A stretch of 64,000 nt of DNA, taken from assembly GCA_027605045.1 (NCBI GenBank), contig JAQFWX010000026.1, positions 124,001 through 188,000 on the forward strand, read 5' to 3'. Source of the DNA: Phallus indusiatus. Its lineage: Eukaryota > Basidiomycota > Agaricomycetes > Phallales > Phallaceae. Positions 32,391-45,527 of this stretch are shown in pieces. Within the stretch, counting starts at the first letter, position 1, and each line of letters opens with the position of its first letter. A program made the position numbers and the translations under genes. The notes under the pieces were generated by a model. That model was given only the letters and a program-made list of their open reading frames with translations, made no database searches and was not told the DNA's origin.

Positions 32391-33776
32391 TCATTTGGCA
32401 GCCACAGCGCTTTTTAAACTACCCCAACTAGATTGATTCAGCCCCCACAAGGCACGAGTCGTTGCATTATGCAAACACGGCTCCAATATCCGTTTTTCTG
32501 GCTCTTCCAAATCTCCACCAACCTAGCGAGAAACATTGTTAGTCAGTCCGGCGTCAACACCATGATTCGATGCAGACATACCTGAACGAATGTCACCAGC
32601 GCTCTCGCAGCTTTCTCGGCAAAGTCTGAGTCAACAGATGTGGTATCTGGGTGCATGTTGGCCAAAAAGTCTACTAGCAATCTTATGATTCCGTATTTTT
32701 TCAAAGCCAATAGAGTCGGAACGGAGGTCGAGGTGGATGCCAGACCAATCGGAAGGGGTGGAACGGCCACCGGTGGGATGCTGTACGGTGTACGATGAGC
32801 GGGGTGCCGGTCCAGTCCGCGGACAGCGAACTGAGATGGTACATAACTAGGCTCAAGGAGAGTATGAACGAGGAATGCTGTTCTATTTCGAATCGTGGGA
32901 TTGTCATCTATTATTGAAAGTAGGCGTCAATGTATTATCATTGAATGGGGGGAACAAGCTTCTTGCCTGTGAGTGCCTTCTTCAAAATCTCCCAACCATC
33001 AACTTCGCCCAATCGCATCACAGCCGCAGCATTCTGTATTAGTATGGTTGAAAGCGCGAATATGGCTTTGGCGCGTGTTTGAATTGCTGGATCGTTTCCT
33101 GACTTCTTTTCAGGTATCAGGAGATTGAGTATCCTTGGAATAGGGTCGTATTTGATTACCTATTCAAATATTCAGATGGTTTGATTGAAAATATCAGTAG
33201 AAGTCCGTTGCACCTCGCTCTGTGCTTTAGGGTTGTTTTCGACGGCGGTTCCAATGACCCAGAGGGTTTGCCTCCTGACAGGATCGGGTGTCTCATCCCT
33301 TAACAAAACCAAAAGGTCAGGGTACATTTGAAGATGAGTAAGATCTGAACAAGCGACACCACATCAGATAAACACAATCATAAGTAGTTCGTCGAACCGA
33401 AAGGGTTGGCTTACTGTTAGCGTTATCAGTGTTCTCAACAAGCTTGGACGTGGACAGACAATTAGCGCAAGAACCTTTGTGCATTAAGTTGCAACGCATA
33501 CCATCTCTAAGTCGTCCAAGCTTCTAACTCGACTAGCCATATCCGCATTCTCATCGGACGCTAGACACAAAGCCTCCTACAAGTATATGGATTCAGCAGG
33601 CTAGAAAACGGACAATGGGGTTTATCGCAGAAGATCAAGGTTCGAACCTTCATGGCCACAGCATCGGGTTTTCCCAAAATGGCGTCGATGATTTCAGGAT
33701 CCAGATGCCTATGACGAGAACTAATGTCCTTCTGTTGACATTGAGTGGGACCGGCAGGATGTTGTGCTTGGTTCAT
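32391..33776 (-). CDS. FES1: Hsp70 nucleotide exchange factor Fes1
   Basis: Cytosolic armadillo-repeat protein that promotes ADP release from Hsp70 and helps degrade misfolded proteins. Exon 1 (33776-33648) contains RHLDPEIIDAILGKPDAVAM. Later exons give EALCLASDENADMASR, SLDDLEMLVENTDNANNLTH, PVRRQTLWVIGTAVENNPKA and AIFALSTILIQNAAAVMRL, the last two being Arm-repeat helices of the core. The end reads GSLKSAVAAK before the stop at 32391. About six short introns are present and the length is roughly 330 residues, normal for fungal Fes1. Oddity: the usual N-terminal element with a LLRWSIENS-like helix before LDPxIID is absent. Upstream of the ATG the frame is closed within five codons and I found no acceptor leading to such an exon. 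Start choice: the only ATG in frame before the conserved LDPEIID block. Confidence 0.92.
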
Positions 33777-36700
33777 AAGTATAAATGTTCAAAAACAAAT
33801 TGGACGGATGTTGTCTTCTCAGAGACTAGGGTGATGAAGCAAAACGCGTTGTTGTTCATGTTTATCCATATGACGCAAAATTTGAGACAGCGTCGACGAA
33901 GGTCTTGTCATCGTGCGTTTTGTAAGCCAGATGACATAATGACTCCCGTGAGGCTGTAACGAGTTTCCCGTCACGCGTCGCAACCCGAGACGGGGTTCTT
34001 AACCTAAATCCTACACCGGCGAGCCGATATGCATAATGCACCCGTTGCTAGGACATCTTGACAAGCCAACCTCGAATCTCGATCTTCAAGGGTTATGAGT
34101 CCATATATCCAGTCTTGTGGCGGTAGAGGTGAATCACAATGATGAGTCGACAATGCTGTGAGTTTGGGGTCTTTAGTTGCTTATGCAACGTTTTCCCTTG
34201 TCAATTAACCTTTAAACTTTATAGCCTAGATAGTATTAGATATTTCTGACTATGTCTAACCTACGTTTTCAATATTGTTCATCTGGCTGCACATTCGTCT
34301 CCCAGGTGCAAAGCAGGATGCACGGATGTCATGACTCATAGTTTATCTATGTTCGATTCGTGGATCAATTTTTTTTGGCTTATAGGATCAATATGTCCCT
34401 TTGGAACTTGTTTGATAAGTTCAACGGAGCCTTGTTTCAAAAAAAGGTTTGGCCAAGACCCTTCCATGCTTATCAAACAATTAACCCTGACACCTTCGTA
34501 ATTTCAAGGCAGAACACTCTACGACATCTCACGTGCGCATGTTTTCTCAGCCCATAATCAGCTGGATGAAAACTTGTTGGAATCTTTGCCTAAAAAAGGT
34601 AGTTGTCCGTTTGGTTGATTGTCCCATTTTCCCAACACAATCACCAATCCGGAAAAGACACGAGACAAAGAGCCTTCACCCATCCCTTGAAGATCTTCTC
34701 ACATGTTTTCATTACTCCCATATTAGTTGTTATATTTTCATGTGAGTATATCATTTATAGCTCCTATCTGCTCATTGTGCCTAGAAAAGAAGGTTAATCT
34801 CCGACTCAAATGGACTTATGTGCAGCGAACCAAAATTCACGACAAGGCCACCAAACGCATATCAAAGAAAAATTCTGGAGTGTTCTACAAGGTTTGTTTC
34901 AGTTCATACAGCCTTCGCTCAGGAATCTGATCTCTGTATATAAAAGACGACCTCTTGATACTGAATTGCATACAACGGATCTTCCCGAAAAAAAATGTGT
35001 TCGGATATTGTTTGTCATTCAATTTACAACTACGGCGCAAACTCAAAAGCTAGCTCTATTTATAGAACACATACCAACTAACCAACCAATTCGCATGAAC
35101 AGTTTAACCGAACAATTGCATCCCATTAAACCAAGTGGATTTCGCGATTGGCGTAAAACCAATAAAACCACTATCAGAATTGTACCCCAATTTTTGACGT
35201 CGGTACGAAGAACGCCATCTTGCTCAAAAATTCCTATCCGTACAATCACTATTCGCGTCCTTGAAAAACAAGTCAATGGGTCGTTCTATAATCGATGTTC
35301 CTTCAAATGCCCCTCTACGTCAAGGTTAACTCCCAAGATGCTATCGCCTAACCTTTTCGTCCTATGCGTCATAGTGAATGCTTCGAGATAACTTCTAACC
35401 AGGCTTCCAAGACATCGCTTCTCAATATCCAAGATCTTGCTGCGCTGAAAGTCAGATCTCCACCGATCATCTTTGAGTGTTGCGTGCATGCTCGCACGAG
35501 CTGCACGGGTACATCAATTAATGTATTAATGACAGAAGAAGCCACAATGGCTTATTAGAATTTCAAACAGAAGAAAAAACAAAAACGAAAGCAGCCACAG
35601 CGCCTGAAAATCCGAAACAGTCGTGGTATTAGTGGTATGATTCATCAGAAACGTGATTTGAACATTCTTTCAATGCTTCCCCGTTTCTCCTTTCTGTTCG
35701 CTATTGGGACTGTTTTTTTAATAAGAAGCCATTAACTTGATATCCATATAATGGATCTTCTACTTACCCAGCTCGGCAAAAGTGGTGCCTTGATTTGTTC
35801 CTTTCAGCCTCCTTCTTTATCTGCTACCATTGGATCACATTTCACGACTTTCTTACCGAATGACGGCCTTTCGATATATTCAGCCGTGTGCGTTTCGTTC
35901 GAAGCGAAGACCAGAACTCCTTGTTAAAACGCACAACATGTCGTACCTGGATGACGCTCCCTTCTACGTAATTTCCTGATCGAAATCATATCGCTCGCGC
36001 TCATCGGGACATATTGAAGTAATTAAACGACTTTCTGGGAAAAAAGATATCTTTTCAACATTTCTTGATGAGCTATTGCATGACGGGAGTTTAATTTTTT
36101 CCAAATTTCATCATGAGGACATTTGTCCAGGTTTTGTGGTTTCATTGAATAAGGTTCTGTTCTGTTTGCTATGTATTCACATTTTCTGACAGGTATCAAC
36201 TGTTTTAGTCATCGATATGCCCGTCTAGTGTAAACCCAACCGCTTAGCCCCCCCTGATATAGATATTCACTCCGACTAATCATTCTCGAGGGGTATTCTG
36301 CTTCCTAACATTTCAAATATGAGTGTTTAAAGAATCCGTGGTCGTGGCATTACTTACCTGCACTTGCAAGAAAATACTTTTGATTTCAAAACACAATCGG
36401 CTGAGTGGTCTTTAGGCGATAGGCATGATCAAATTCAGGGACTAAAGTCACAGAACCTTCAGCTTGAGCGACATTCCCCTTTCCCCCCTCTCTCCTTTAC
36501 CAGGTTCCTTTCAGTGTTCTTTTACACCAAGGGACATGAACCTGACTAGTATACCATCTTCGTCGACGTTAATTCAACGAATGTAGGTTTGAAGGTCGGT
36601 TGTCGGATAGGCTATCCCTTAACCCTTTTTTGTTTACGCGGCCTTTCATTTATTTTCGTAGCCCACGACATAAGAAGATCTGGTTATGAAAATCACGGTA

Positions 36701-39700
36701 AAGCTGCCTAGGATATGGTGTATCTCTTCCTTTCGTCTAATCCAGTATCGCCATTTCCATTTTGTAGTTATGATTCTATCCTAAGAGTTGAGTGGCCATC
36801 TCTTCAACCTAAATACCCAGGTGAAAACTACTTTCAGAAACAAGCAAAAATGGCGCGCACCTAAGACCATGGATAGCAAGCTGTATTCTTCAAGCGTTCC
36901 TTCAACTTGCCAGTCACCATTCAAACCCTTACGTGTACCTTTGGTCCCTATTCAAAGACGGTGATTGGTAAAGGCACAACTTAAGTTGACACCAATCATC
37001 GTAGCCATCTGGCGATACAAATATGGAATGGTGTCTTTTCCAAAGACATCCATCAAACACGGGGTAATTGTCCACCCGCATACCGGACAACCTGATTCTC
37101 TGATGTATGGCCGCGTCTGTTTTTGAAACATCCATTACTCCGAAATCACGACGATAGATGAGCGGAAAAAACATCTATTGCCAGCAATACCTATGTAATC
37201 TCGATCGAGAAGACAGAATATGTTTGTCTTCTGCTTCGTTGTATGGCTTGTCGTTTTCAACCCTTTAAAAGTGCGTATTCCGTCACCTATAGAGATGTAA
37301 AGATGAAGGCACTCCGATCTACTTCACGATCTACAAATAATGGTTGACATTTTGATAGTCGGACTTCAAGTTGTGAGTCTATAAACTAAATAAAGACTAA
37401 GCGTGTAAATTGATTTCTTCTACTTGTCTCACAATTTGCAATTCGTTTGTCCAGCCAAACGTGCAATTCCGACACATAATGAAGTCTATAACAGGCCAAG
37501 GGTGCGGCGACTGCCGCCGTGACCTCACATACGTGTCCAGGGGTTGGCTATATTTTTTGACAACGTTAATCCTTATCCAGTCTGACATAGGACGCTATTC
37601 CTAGCATTCACAGCATGAACTCTGTTGAATATCTGCAATTGGTTTAGGTTCATGGCTGTTCTCGTGTTATATGTTGACCAGTTCTTGATATCACCTCAAT
37701 AAGTTAAGGTCTTAAGTAGCCTAGTAAAGGAGGCCAGCCAGAAAGACAAGGGGACGCCAATTTACTTAACCAATTAGCCCTCTTGCACAATCTCTGTTCA
37801 AGATTGAATTGATAGGCACTCTGGACAAGTGCTTAAGTATGTGAACACTGGCTTATTGGGAACAAATCTGTCCTTTGGAATATGTTTTTCTCCCGCGAGA
37901 GTCCGGTACCGGCGCCCGCAGTGAGAATATCCATTTCTATCAATAAATCCCGATATACTTGGGTGGACTCAAATCAGCACTAATGAAGAAATATAAGGAA
38001 AGTGTTTCTCGTGTTGCTGAGAAAAGATGATAGTTATGTGAAGTGAGGTTTGAAGTCACCTTATATCGGAAGATGCCAATGACCATAACTTTGTTAAACG
38101 CCACATCAAGGGTTAGTAAGTCTTCGAAATCTCCGCTTATCATGGATACATTTTTGGGGTCGATGACAAGCCATTCAAGAATCCCTCCTCGATGGGCAAA
38201 AATTAAATTCGAATAGCGACATGAGGATTCTTAGTAATCCGTTTGGCAAATTCAATAGAGCCTTATAAAACGAGCGAGAGAAAAGAAAGAAATTATTTTT
38301 AGGGCGTGTACCTGCAAGCCGAGCAGTTTGACAACTTTGACAGATCCCACCATGAAATGTTGGCCGTTTTGATGCATGCGATGGAACTTGAGGCGTCTAT
38401 CGCAGCTAACGATTATGACGTCGATGTTGTATTTCTAGCTTCTCTAATTTTGGTATATATATTTATCCAAAACTGATGAACTCACTAGAAACACAACACC
38501 ATGATACCAGTAGGCGAAAATGATGAAATCTCGGAGGTATATGTAGGTATACTATACATTCATGTCTTTAGGAATGACTGAGGATAACTGGGAGTCCTTC
38601 GTTATGGGTTTTTTAAAGTTTCGTATGAGAACTCAGTTGCGAGAATATCGTTCCAGATTCACCTGGATATGACGTCGAAGGAAGCACTAGTATTAGTATA
38701 CAATATAGCACATCAAAGAACAGTCAAAACTTATAATTATAAAGATCTACGACTAATAATGACGTCCTATAAATCCTATGCTAACCCGTGGGGCCCTGGC
38801 TTGATAAGTCCCGTGTGTAATAGTAGAAGTTCTCTAGAAAAAAAAGTACCTGATTCAGTGGGAATGAGAATTTCGGCTGTTCTGGAAACCCGGTGACGCT
38901 ACAAGCGATGAATGTTGAACAAAGCGTTCTCATTGGACTCTTTTCTATGGAATACCTTGGAAACGAAGAAATTAACACGCGTTTTGACCGACAAGGAGAA
39001 ACGCTGTGCGGCGATCAGTGCACACCAATGTAAGCAAATGACTTCTCTCTAAAGCAAGGCTTTAATCCCCAGTTTTTAAAATGAAATAATCTGAGATGAA
39101 GAGCCTTACTGAACTAATTGGAATCTGAACTTGGACTCAGCTTTCACAGAATTCATTGAGCTATATATACTTTTCTTGGTCACGTACGACTTGTACTGCC
39201 GAACTATGACTTCGCCATCGACGCACAATTTGAAGATACGCGACTCTAGGCAGCCGTTAGATGTTAGACATTATTGAACCGAACTCATCGGCGTCAGTTT
39301 AATAGTTGATGTTATTTGCCTGAGCCAATGAGTAAATAAGGCTCAGGAGATATTGGACACAGTCTGTTGAGCAAGTACTGATATGTTTGAATTTGGGACG
39401 AACAAACTGATCGCCCGAGTCATCTTGTTTCTGAATTTGGCTGAACTGCATTAACGATTTGATGGGAAGAGATATCACTGGTCCTCGCCGCAATCTTCTG
39501 AATCGCATACAAACCATTCGCTACCACTAATGGACTCGGTAAATACTAAATAAAGGATTGACATGAGTTTTTCTTCTATGTGGCTGCAAAAGTCAACCAA
39601 AGTGATCATTATCTGGTAAGTTTGAATTGTACGCTCATTACCCGATCTCATCGTTGTGTTCACTAGTGTTCACTCTGGATCTCAACCGCACGTGCATATT

Positions 39701-42700
39701 TTAAGCGCTAACCCTATACGAACTGAAATTCACACGCATAAGTGCATCACTGATCCTCAAAATAAGCCCTTTGAACGTTGATATGGTGACAACTAAACGT
39801 CTCAAATTCGGTTCAAGGAAGGATAACTGAAAGGTTGCTAACCCATTATTTGAAAACGTGAATTGCTGTATGTATACCAAGCTCACTGAAAACAGACTTG
39901 CCTTCGTAACACGAAGAGTCAAGGCCAAGACAAATCTTAGGAAATATGCGATAAGAAGCGAGATATCGGCTCGTTTGACGCCGATTGCCGATTGCCGTTA
40001 AACATTTTTTTTTCATCTTACACCTGCAGAACTGCACTTCTCTAACCACGCAATTATTCGATTTCTTCGAATACGGGTCGTATTGTCCAATGCATGATAG
40101 TGTCTTCTGTGCCTGGAATAATATCAATTTTTGATTGCTTTCTCCCCCCCTCCAAGGCTTGTTGTTCTCCCTAGATTTGTCCATGTTAGTGTATCATTGT
40201 ATCACATGTCAGTGTCAGCTCACAGTGCGTATTGACTTTGCGACAGTATAGGATTTCATTACATGAAGATTATTTCCAACTAAATCTCCGATAAGCTCAA
40301 AACTATTGCTGGCTCTCCCAAGCTGTCAATCCGGCTCCCGGTTCTTAAGTGGTAAACTTCTCAACAAAGGAAGACACGGAGAAGATTCACAATGCATGAT
40401 GATCCACGGTCATTAAGAGTCGTCGTCGAAATGAGCTGGTTTGACTATGGGAACCCAGCAATTCCCTCACTTCGGATTGGAAGACCCTGGGAAATTAGTG
40501 GCACGTTGGTCCCGAATGTACTTTGTTCAAAGTTATTCCATTCTGGGACATTTTTTCAGGTGGCGCGCATAATTGAATGGGTCAGTATAAAAACTAACCT
40601 GAGTAGAGGAACTCTGTTCAGGGGCAGAATGTAGAAATCCAAATTACCTATGTATCATTCTAAATAGACGAAGTTATATGATGCAGGTTTAGACAGGGTA
40701 ACTTTGCGGAACGGATTTACTTGATCCCTCTTCAAACAGAAATCCAATAGATCCTTACATATCAACCCGAGCTCAACCTGTACTCCCTCTGAATCTCCCT
40801 CATCGCAGTCAACCGTGACTTACATCAGCCGAAGGTAAGACAATCATTTGCCTCGGGGCTGGTGCTAAACAAACCCTGAGTAATGATCAACAAGAAGGAT
40901 CAACATAGATATTCAACGCGATAATCTATCAGGTTATGGATTCTAGAAGCACCGCCTTAATGATTGGAAGATCTCGTCTAAAGCTAATCATCATGGGCTG
41001 GGAAATCAGAAAACTTTCGTCTTCCTGTCTGGTTGTATATGCCTACAGATCGAAATAGAGTTACATGAGATCCTATTATAACGTTGGACGCAATTCATGT
41101 AACACTTTTGTCCGTCTTCAAAATTTGACTAACTACAAATCAGCCTAGGTATATATCCCTTCAGTTTTGGTTAGAACTATAACCTTGAGGAAAAAAAGAA
41201 TTGGACTTTTTGAGCTCAAGACTTATTCATGTCTTCAAAAGGTCAAGTTTATTTTTAATGTGAGCACCCTGTCTGATGTAGCGTGACACAGCTGATCATC
41301 GTTAAAACGCAATAGGGACAAGCCTTGAGATGTACGAACGTTTGAGTGTATTCACAAATATCTTTCTAGATATTTGTGGTCCGACTCGGAAAAAAAAACT
41401 CGTTCATACATTGGGCATATACAAATAATAATCTGTCGTTTTTAAGAAACCGAAAGGTTTTCAGAAGATGTCGCTCTGGTATTTCTCTGCTAGTGAGTAG
41501 ATTCTTGTCAATTGTGTGTCTCTTTTTCTTTTGATAAAAACCTGATTAACATAAACGATTTTATGTCTCTGAACAAAATATCTAAACACAAGCGCTTGGC
41601 AACCCTGTGTTTATCACCTTTCAATGCTCTGCAATATTGACTCGAGGGAGGTCTACTCATGAACTGCAACCCCGCTGTTATGTAAGTGTTGCTAATAAGG
41701 TTTAATTGATCTTTCTATGAATGAACGTCCCTGCCAATTGAGTGAAAAATCATAATGTTTTTTCTCAGACCTAACTGCAATGGCATTTGTGGCGTCGAGC
41801 ATCCTCGAGCCTCCCTGAATCTTTCTAAGCGCGGAATATGCTGATCTCAAGATGCTTAGCGATAACACAAAACATAAGCCAACGCACAGCATACGTTGGG
41901 AATTCTGTGATATATTACTAGATGTCGAGTTCTACCACAAAAATAGAGAAATGACAGCTACAATCTAATTAATCATTTATTTCAAGAATGAGCGCGGCAG
42001 ATGTAGATGAACTCAAGACGCGCAGAGCGACTCAAGAAGTGGAAGTTATCGGATAAAACTTGAAACCTTCGAATGATACCTATTCAGCCGGTCTGTACCG
42101 GCGTTAGGATTGATGGTTTCTGGGCATCACCAATCAAAACCCGCATGCTCATATACAAAACGAGGATAAGAGTAGATCTATCTCTCATCCCTGCCTGTAC
42201 CAGCTGACGGCCATGTACCTGATAAGAAATTTCGCTTCTTTTTCCTTCGAACGCATCTACATAGTATGAGTGCGTTATCCAAAGTTGAGTACTCGGAACT
42301 AAGGCTGTTCAAACCTCACCCACGTTGGCTAGCTTACCACTTCACTTCACCATGACTCTCTAGTTGACATCTCCAAGTCGCGTAAAGTTACCAGTCTCCT
42401 GTGTCTGCTTCATGATCGCATCAATGATCAGACCATTATTATACTGTCTTCTTTAAAAAGTTTGATATTGTCCAGTCCATGAGTCTCTTTAATTCAGCCA
42501 ATAAATGGTCTGGTTATTTTTACATCTACCTGAAACGGCGTATCGTGAATTTATAACTGATATTTAGAGCCCTGTGCCTTCAAATTAGTAAATTGGTAAA
42601 CGCTACGTTCGTCAATTCCTTAGACTTGAGTCTCAGAGCATAAACATTCCTATTATTGACCTTACAAAAGTTCTCAGTAGTCCGGATCATTGGGGAATCA

Positions 42701-44250
42701 GAAAAGGCGATACAGAAATAAAAGGAATCCCCACAAAGATCGACGTCATTGCCTGACCACATTTCACAGTGGGCCATTGATTGTGACAACGGAAACCACG
42801 GACGCTAGACCGAGATACTTCAGCCATGATAGCTCACACGGCAACCAACATGATGGCAGGACGTTTTGACTGATGGTGCCGTGAGTCTTAAAATATACTG
42901 TCCAACTGTAGTTGCAAAATTGCAAGTTACATAACTGTTGTTAGGAGGACCAGATGGAAACCATCTCTTAAATGAATAAAACTGTCAAAACACTTAAACG
43001 TATAGCAACGCCTTTGACGTTCTGCTATCAGGAACTTTATCTTTGTAATGCGAAGAGATTTTCTATTGGAGGACTTTAAAATTATGAATAGAGATCTAAA
43101 GTGCTTGGACAATTATAGATTTTATAAAGTTGGACGTATTTATGATTTGAACAAGCGGCGCATACAGATCGTTCAAGGCAGACATCTATGATATATCTAG
43201 ACTGCAATCTCGAATCAGATGAATATCTAGCCGGCATTAAACATATTTTCCCTGGATGACATGTGGTGATATTTCAATCATTCATACAAAACCCGACTTT
43301 ATAACGGACGGTAATGAAAGCTGGCTTAAATGGTGTGCACGGGGCTGAAAAGATTATGGTAGCTTGTGACGATTTATCTATACAGCCATGGAGACACTTA
43401 CTATCCATCAGATTGTCCCAGATTCTGAGGTGAATACTCATCATTAGCGGCGACGAGCGTGTAATTAGGCAGCTGAGTGCTGTGCTCGTTGCTTCCCACT
43501 GCCGGAATGGTTATGCCAGAAATGTCTTCGACAGGCGTGTTGTACGGGGGATCAACCATCCGGAAAGTATTAACATCATATTATCTTTGGGCGCCATACA
43601 TTCTACAGCCATAAAGTCAACGAAAATCAACAGAAAACCAGAGTTCCTGTAGTACTGATTCATTGATAACCGCCATCAAGCAAAGGATGGTTTGATTGAG
43701 ATCTCGGCTTTACAGTTGATAATGGGTAAACACGGAAACATGACTTGGCCATATGGCGAACTTCTTCAGGTACTCATGATCATACAAAAAAAAACCAAAA
43801 AAAAGATTCAGTATGTAATAATTTCGGATTCGATGATGAAGGTCAAATTCTGTCCTAGCCGACCTCTCAGTTTCTACCAAAAACTTACATACAATCATCA
43901 ATTGTGAACAGGTTTATTCTGCCACACAACGGTAAGATGAGAAAAGATCTGCCAGTCACTCTGCAAGCCTCAGACTGCCTTCGGAACATAACTCCATAAC
44001 GGCCCAGCCACGGCGTGGCAGGTCAAAAAATAAAATTCCGCTATTCCGTCGCGTCATCGTCCAACTTCCCAATTCGCGATGACCGAAACTGAAGTTAATA
44101 TTACGTAATATTATATTCCTTCTAAAACGGAATTTCCTCAAGAATTCCTTTTTTGGGTTTCCTATTATTTTCATATTTTCCACCTTGAAAATAAATAATT
44201 TTCAAGCCCACTTTTTGAAATGCAACCTTGTACTACCAGTGAGTGGAAAT
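33777..44250. other. 10 kb gene desert
   Basis: No gene, RNA gene or intact mobile element recognised over about 10.5 kb, an unusual length for this compact genome. Open frames are short and random-looking, including 34810-35391 (+, 193 codons). Exon-like pieces with a splice context were not found. The composition is about even with scattered AT-rich stretches. It may be an old, mutated repeat region, for example decayed transposons, but no reverse transcriptase, integrase or transposase motif is readable. Confidence 0.55.
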
Positions 44251-44260
44251 TATATAAAAA
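44251..44260 (+). promoter_or_regulatory. TATA-box-like element
   Basis: TATATAAAAA, 131-140 bp upstream of the ATG at 44392 and followed by CT-rich sequence (CCTCGTCACTACCTCCCC), a typical arrangement for a regulated fungal promoter. Confidence 0.5.
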
Positions 44261-44391
44261 CACGCTCGTTTCCTCGTCACTACCTCCCCAAATTTAGTGA
44301 CCTTTTTATTTTCACTCAAAACTTCGTATTCTCTTCTTCTACGACTGTCTTCCGCTTTTAAACGCTTACCTGGATACAATCCTGTCTTGTG

Positions 44392-45527
44392 ATGTCTCGT
44401 CCGACAACTGCTTCAACTGCAACTTCAGCAACAGACTCTCCACCTCCTCAAAGTCCTGTTACCCCTCCTCCATATGAACACCGATTGCCTCCTTTCCTCA
44501 AAATTCAAGTTGTCGAAGACGGTGATTCCAGAACAGAAGAACTCAATCCTTTTTCTTTTTCTTCGTCTTTTCCGAAGCACTCTTTGTCTGGTTGTCAAGA
44601 CGGTAGGCTAGTTTTCGGTCTATTTAACAAGTTCGTCCCTCACAACCATGTAGTCTCAGAATGCCAATTACCAAAACTGAGTTTGGACCGTATCTCGTCG
44701 GTTGCTACACCCCATCCGGTCACGACCTGATGCATTTATTTCCTTTTCAGCCTTCACGTGTAACCGACCCGAGTCGTAATATCCATGCCGGAGCTTCCAG
44801 CTCGCGTGATGGTAGCAAACCGCCTTACATCAACACATCTATTTATTTTGTGAAGGAGGAGAGAGAGTTTTTCCGCCTTAGAGGGAGCCTTACGGGACGT
44901 GATTTGGAATTGCGTTTGGAGAAAGAACGAGAGAAGGGTTTAGGCAAAGGAAGAGGGAACGAAGATGCTCTCGAACTGGAGAGCATTCGGAATGCGCTCC
45001 CGAACCACACGAGTCCACAGGCCGTGGTTGAGCCGGCTGTGAAACGACGAAAAAGTGCCGACGGTGGGAAGATTGACTATGATTCGCGAACTATGGCAAC
45101 TTCTCGACCACCTCCCTCATTGGCATTCGGCAAGGTTCGCCAACATCTGTATTCAACGCCTCCATCTCAGAGGTCATCGAAATCTACCCCATCTCGTTCA
45201 CCGAGCCATTCCCCTTCGTTTCAAGTTCGTGCGCAACCGGCTGTCTGTCATACTTCCTTAATTACTACCACTCCTACCCCACGCCGTAGGGCTGGGAAAT
45301 ACACGAAACGAGTCTTTGTCCATCCGAACCCATTGCCCAATGTAAATCCGCCGTACCTTCTAGCCAATGTTTACCCTCCCAGCTCAAACGACATGAACCC
45401 GACCATAAATGTTTATCCGCTTGCTAATCCCCTTCCTTTGAAAACCAGTGTGCCTTATCCGCCGACCTCACCGTCGCATTCATTCACTCAGCCATCACCG
45501 TCACAATTTATTGAATTCGCACGGTAG
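44392..45527 (+). CDS. Proline/serine-rich protein of unknown function, GC-AG intron inferred
   Basis: Exon 1 (44392-44606) encodes MSRPTTASTATSATDSPPPQ and ends SLSGCQDG. Exon 2 (44660-45527) continues RMPITKTEFGPYLVGCYTPS and GHDLMHLFPFQPSRV. The only join that keeps the conserved-looking second frame open uses a GC donor (CGGTAG|GCTAGT) and the acceptor CTCAG at 44659, giving a 53 bp intron and 360 residues. Using the nearby GT at 44603 puts exon 2 in a frame that stops after 23 codons. The folded part is residues 30 to about 170. The rest is low complexity, with a basic KRRKS patch and a C-terminal Asn/Pro/Tyr-rich repeat region (PNPLPNVNPPYLLANVYPPS). I do not recognise the family. A TATA-like element lies upstream. 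Confidence 0.65.

Noticed and set aside
34810..35391. 193-codon open frame on the plus strand in the desert
   Set aside because: Low-information translation with no domain, no CT-rich leader and no relatives I can name; expected by chance in 10 kb.
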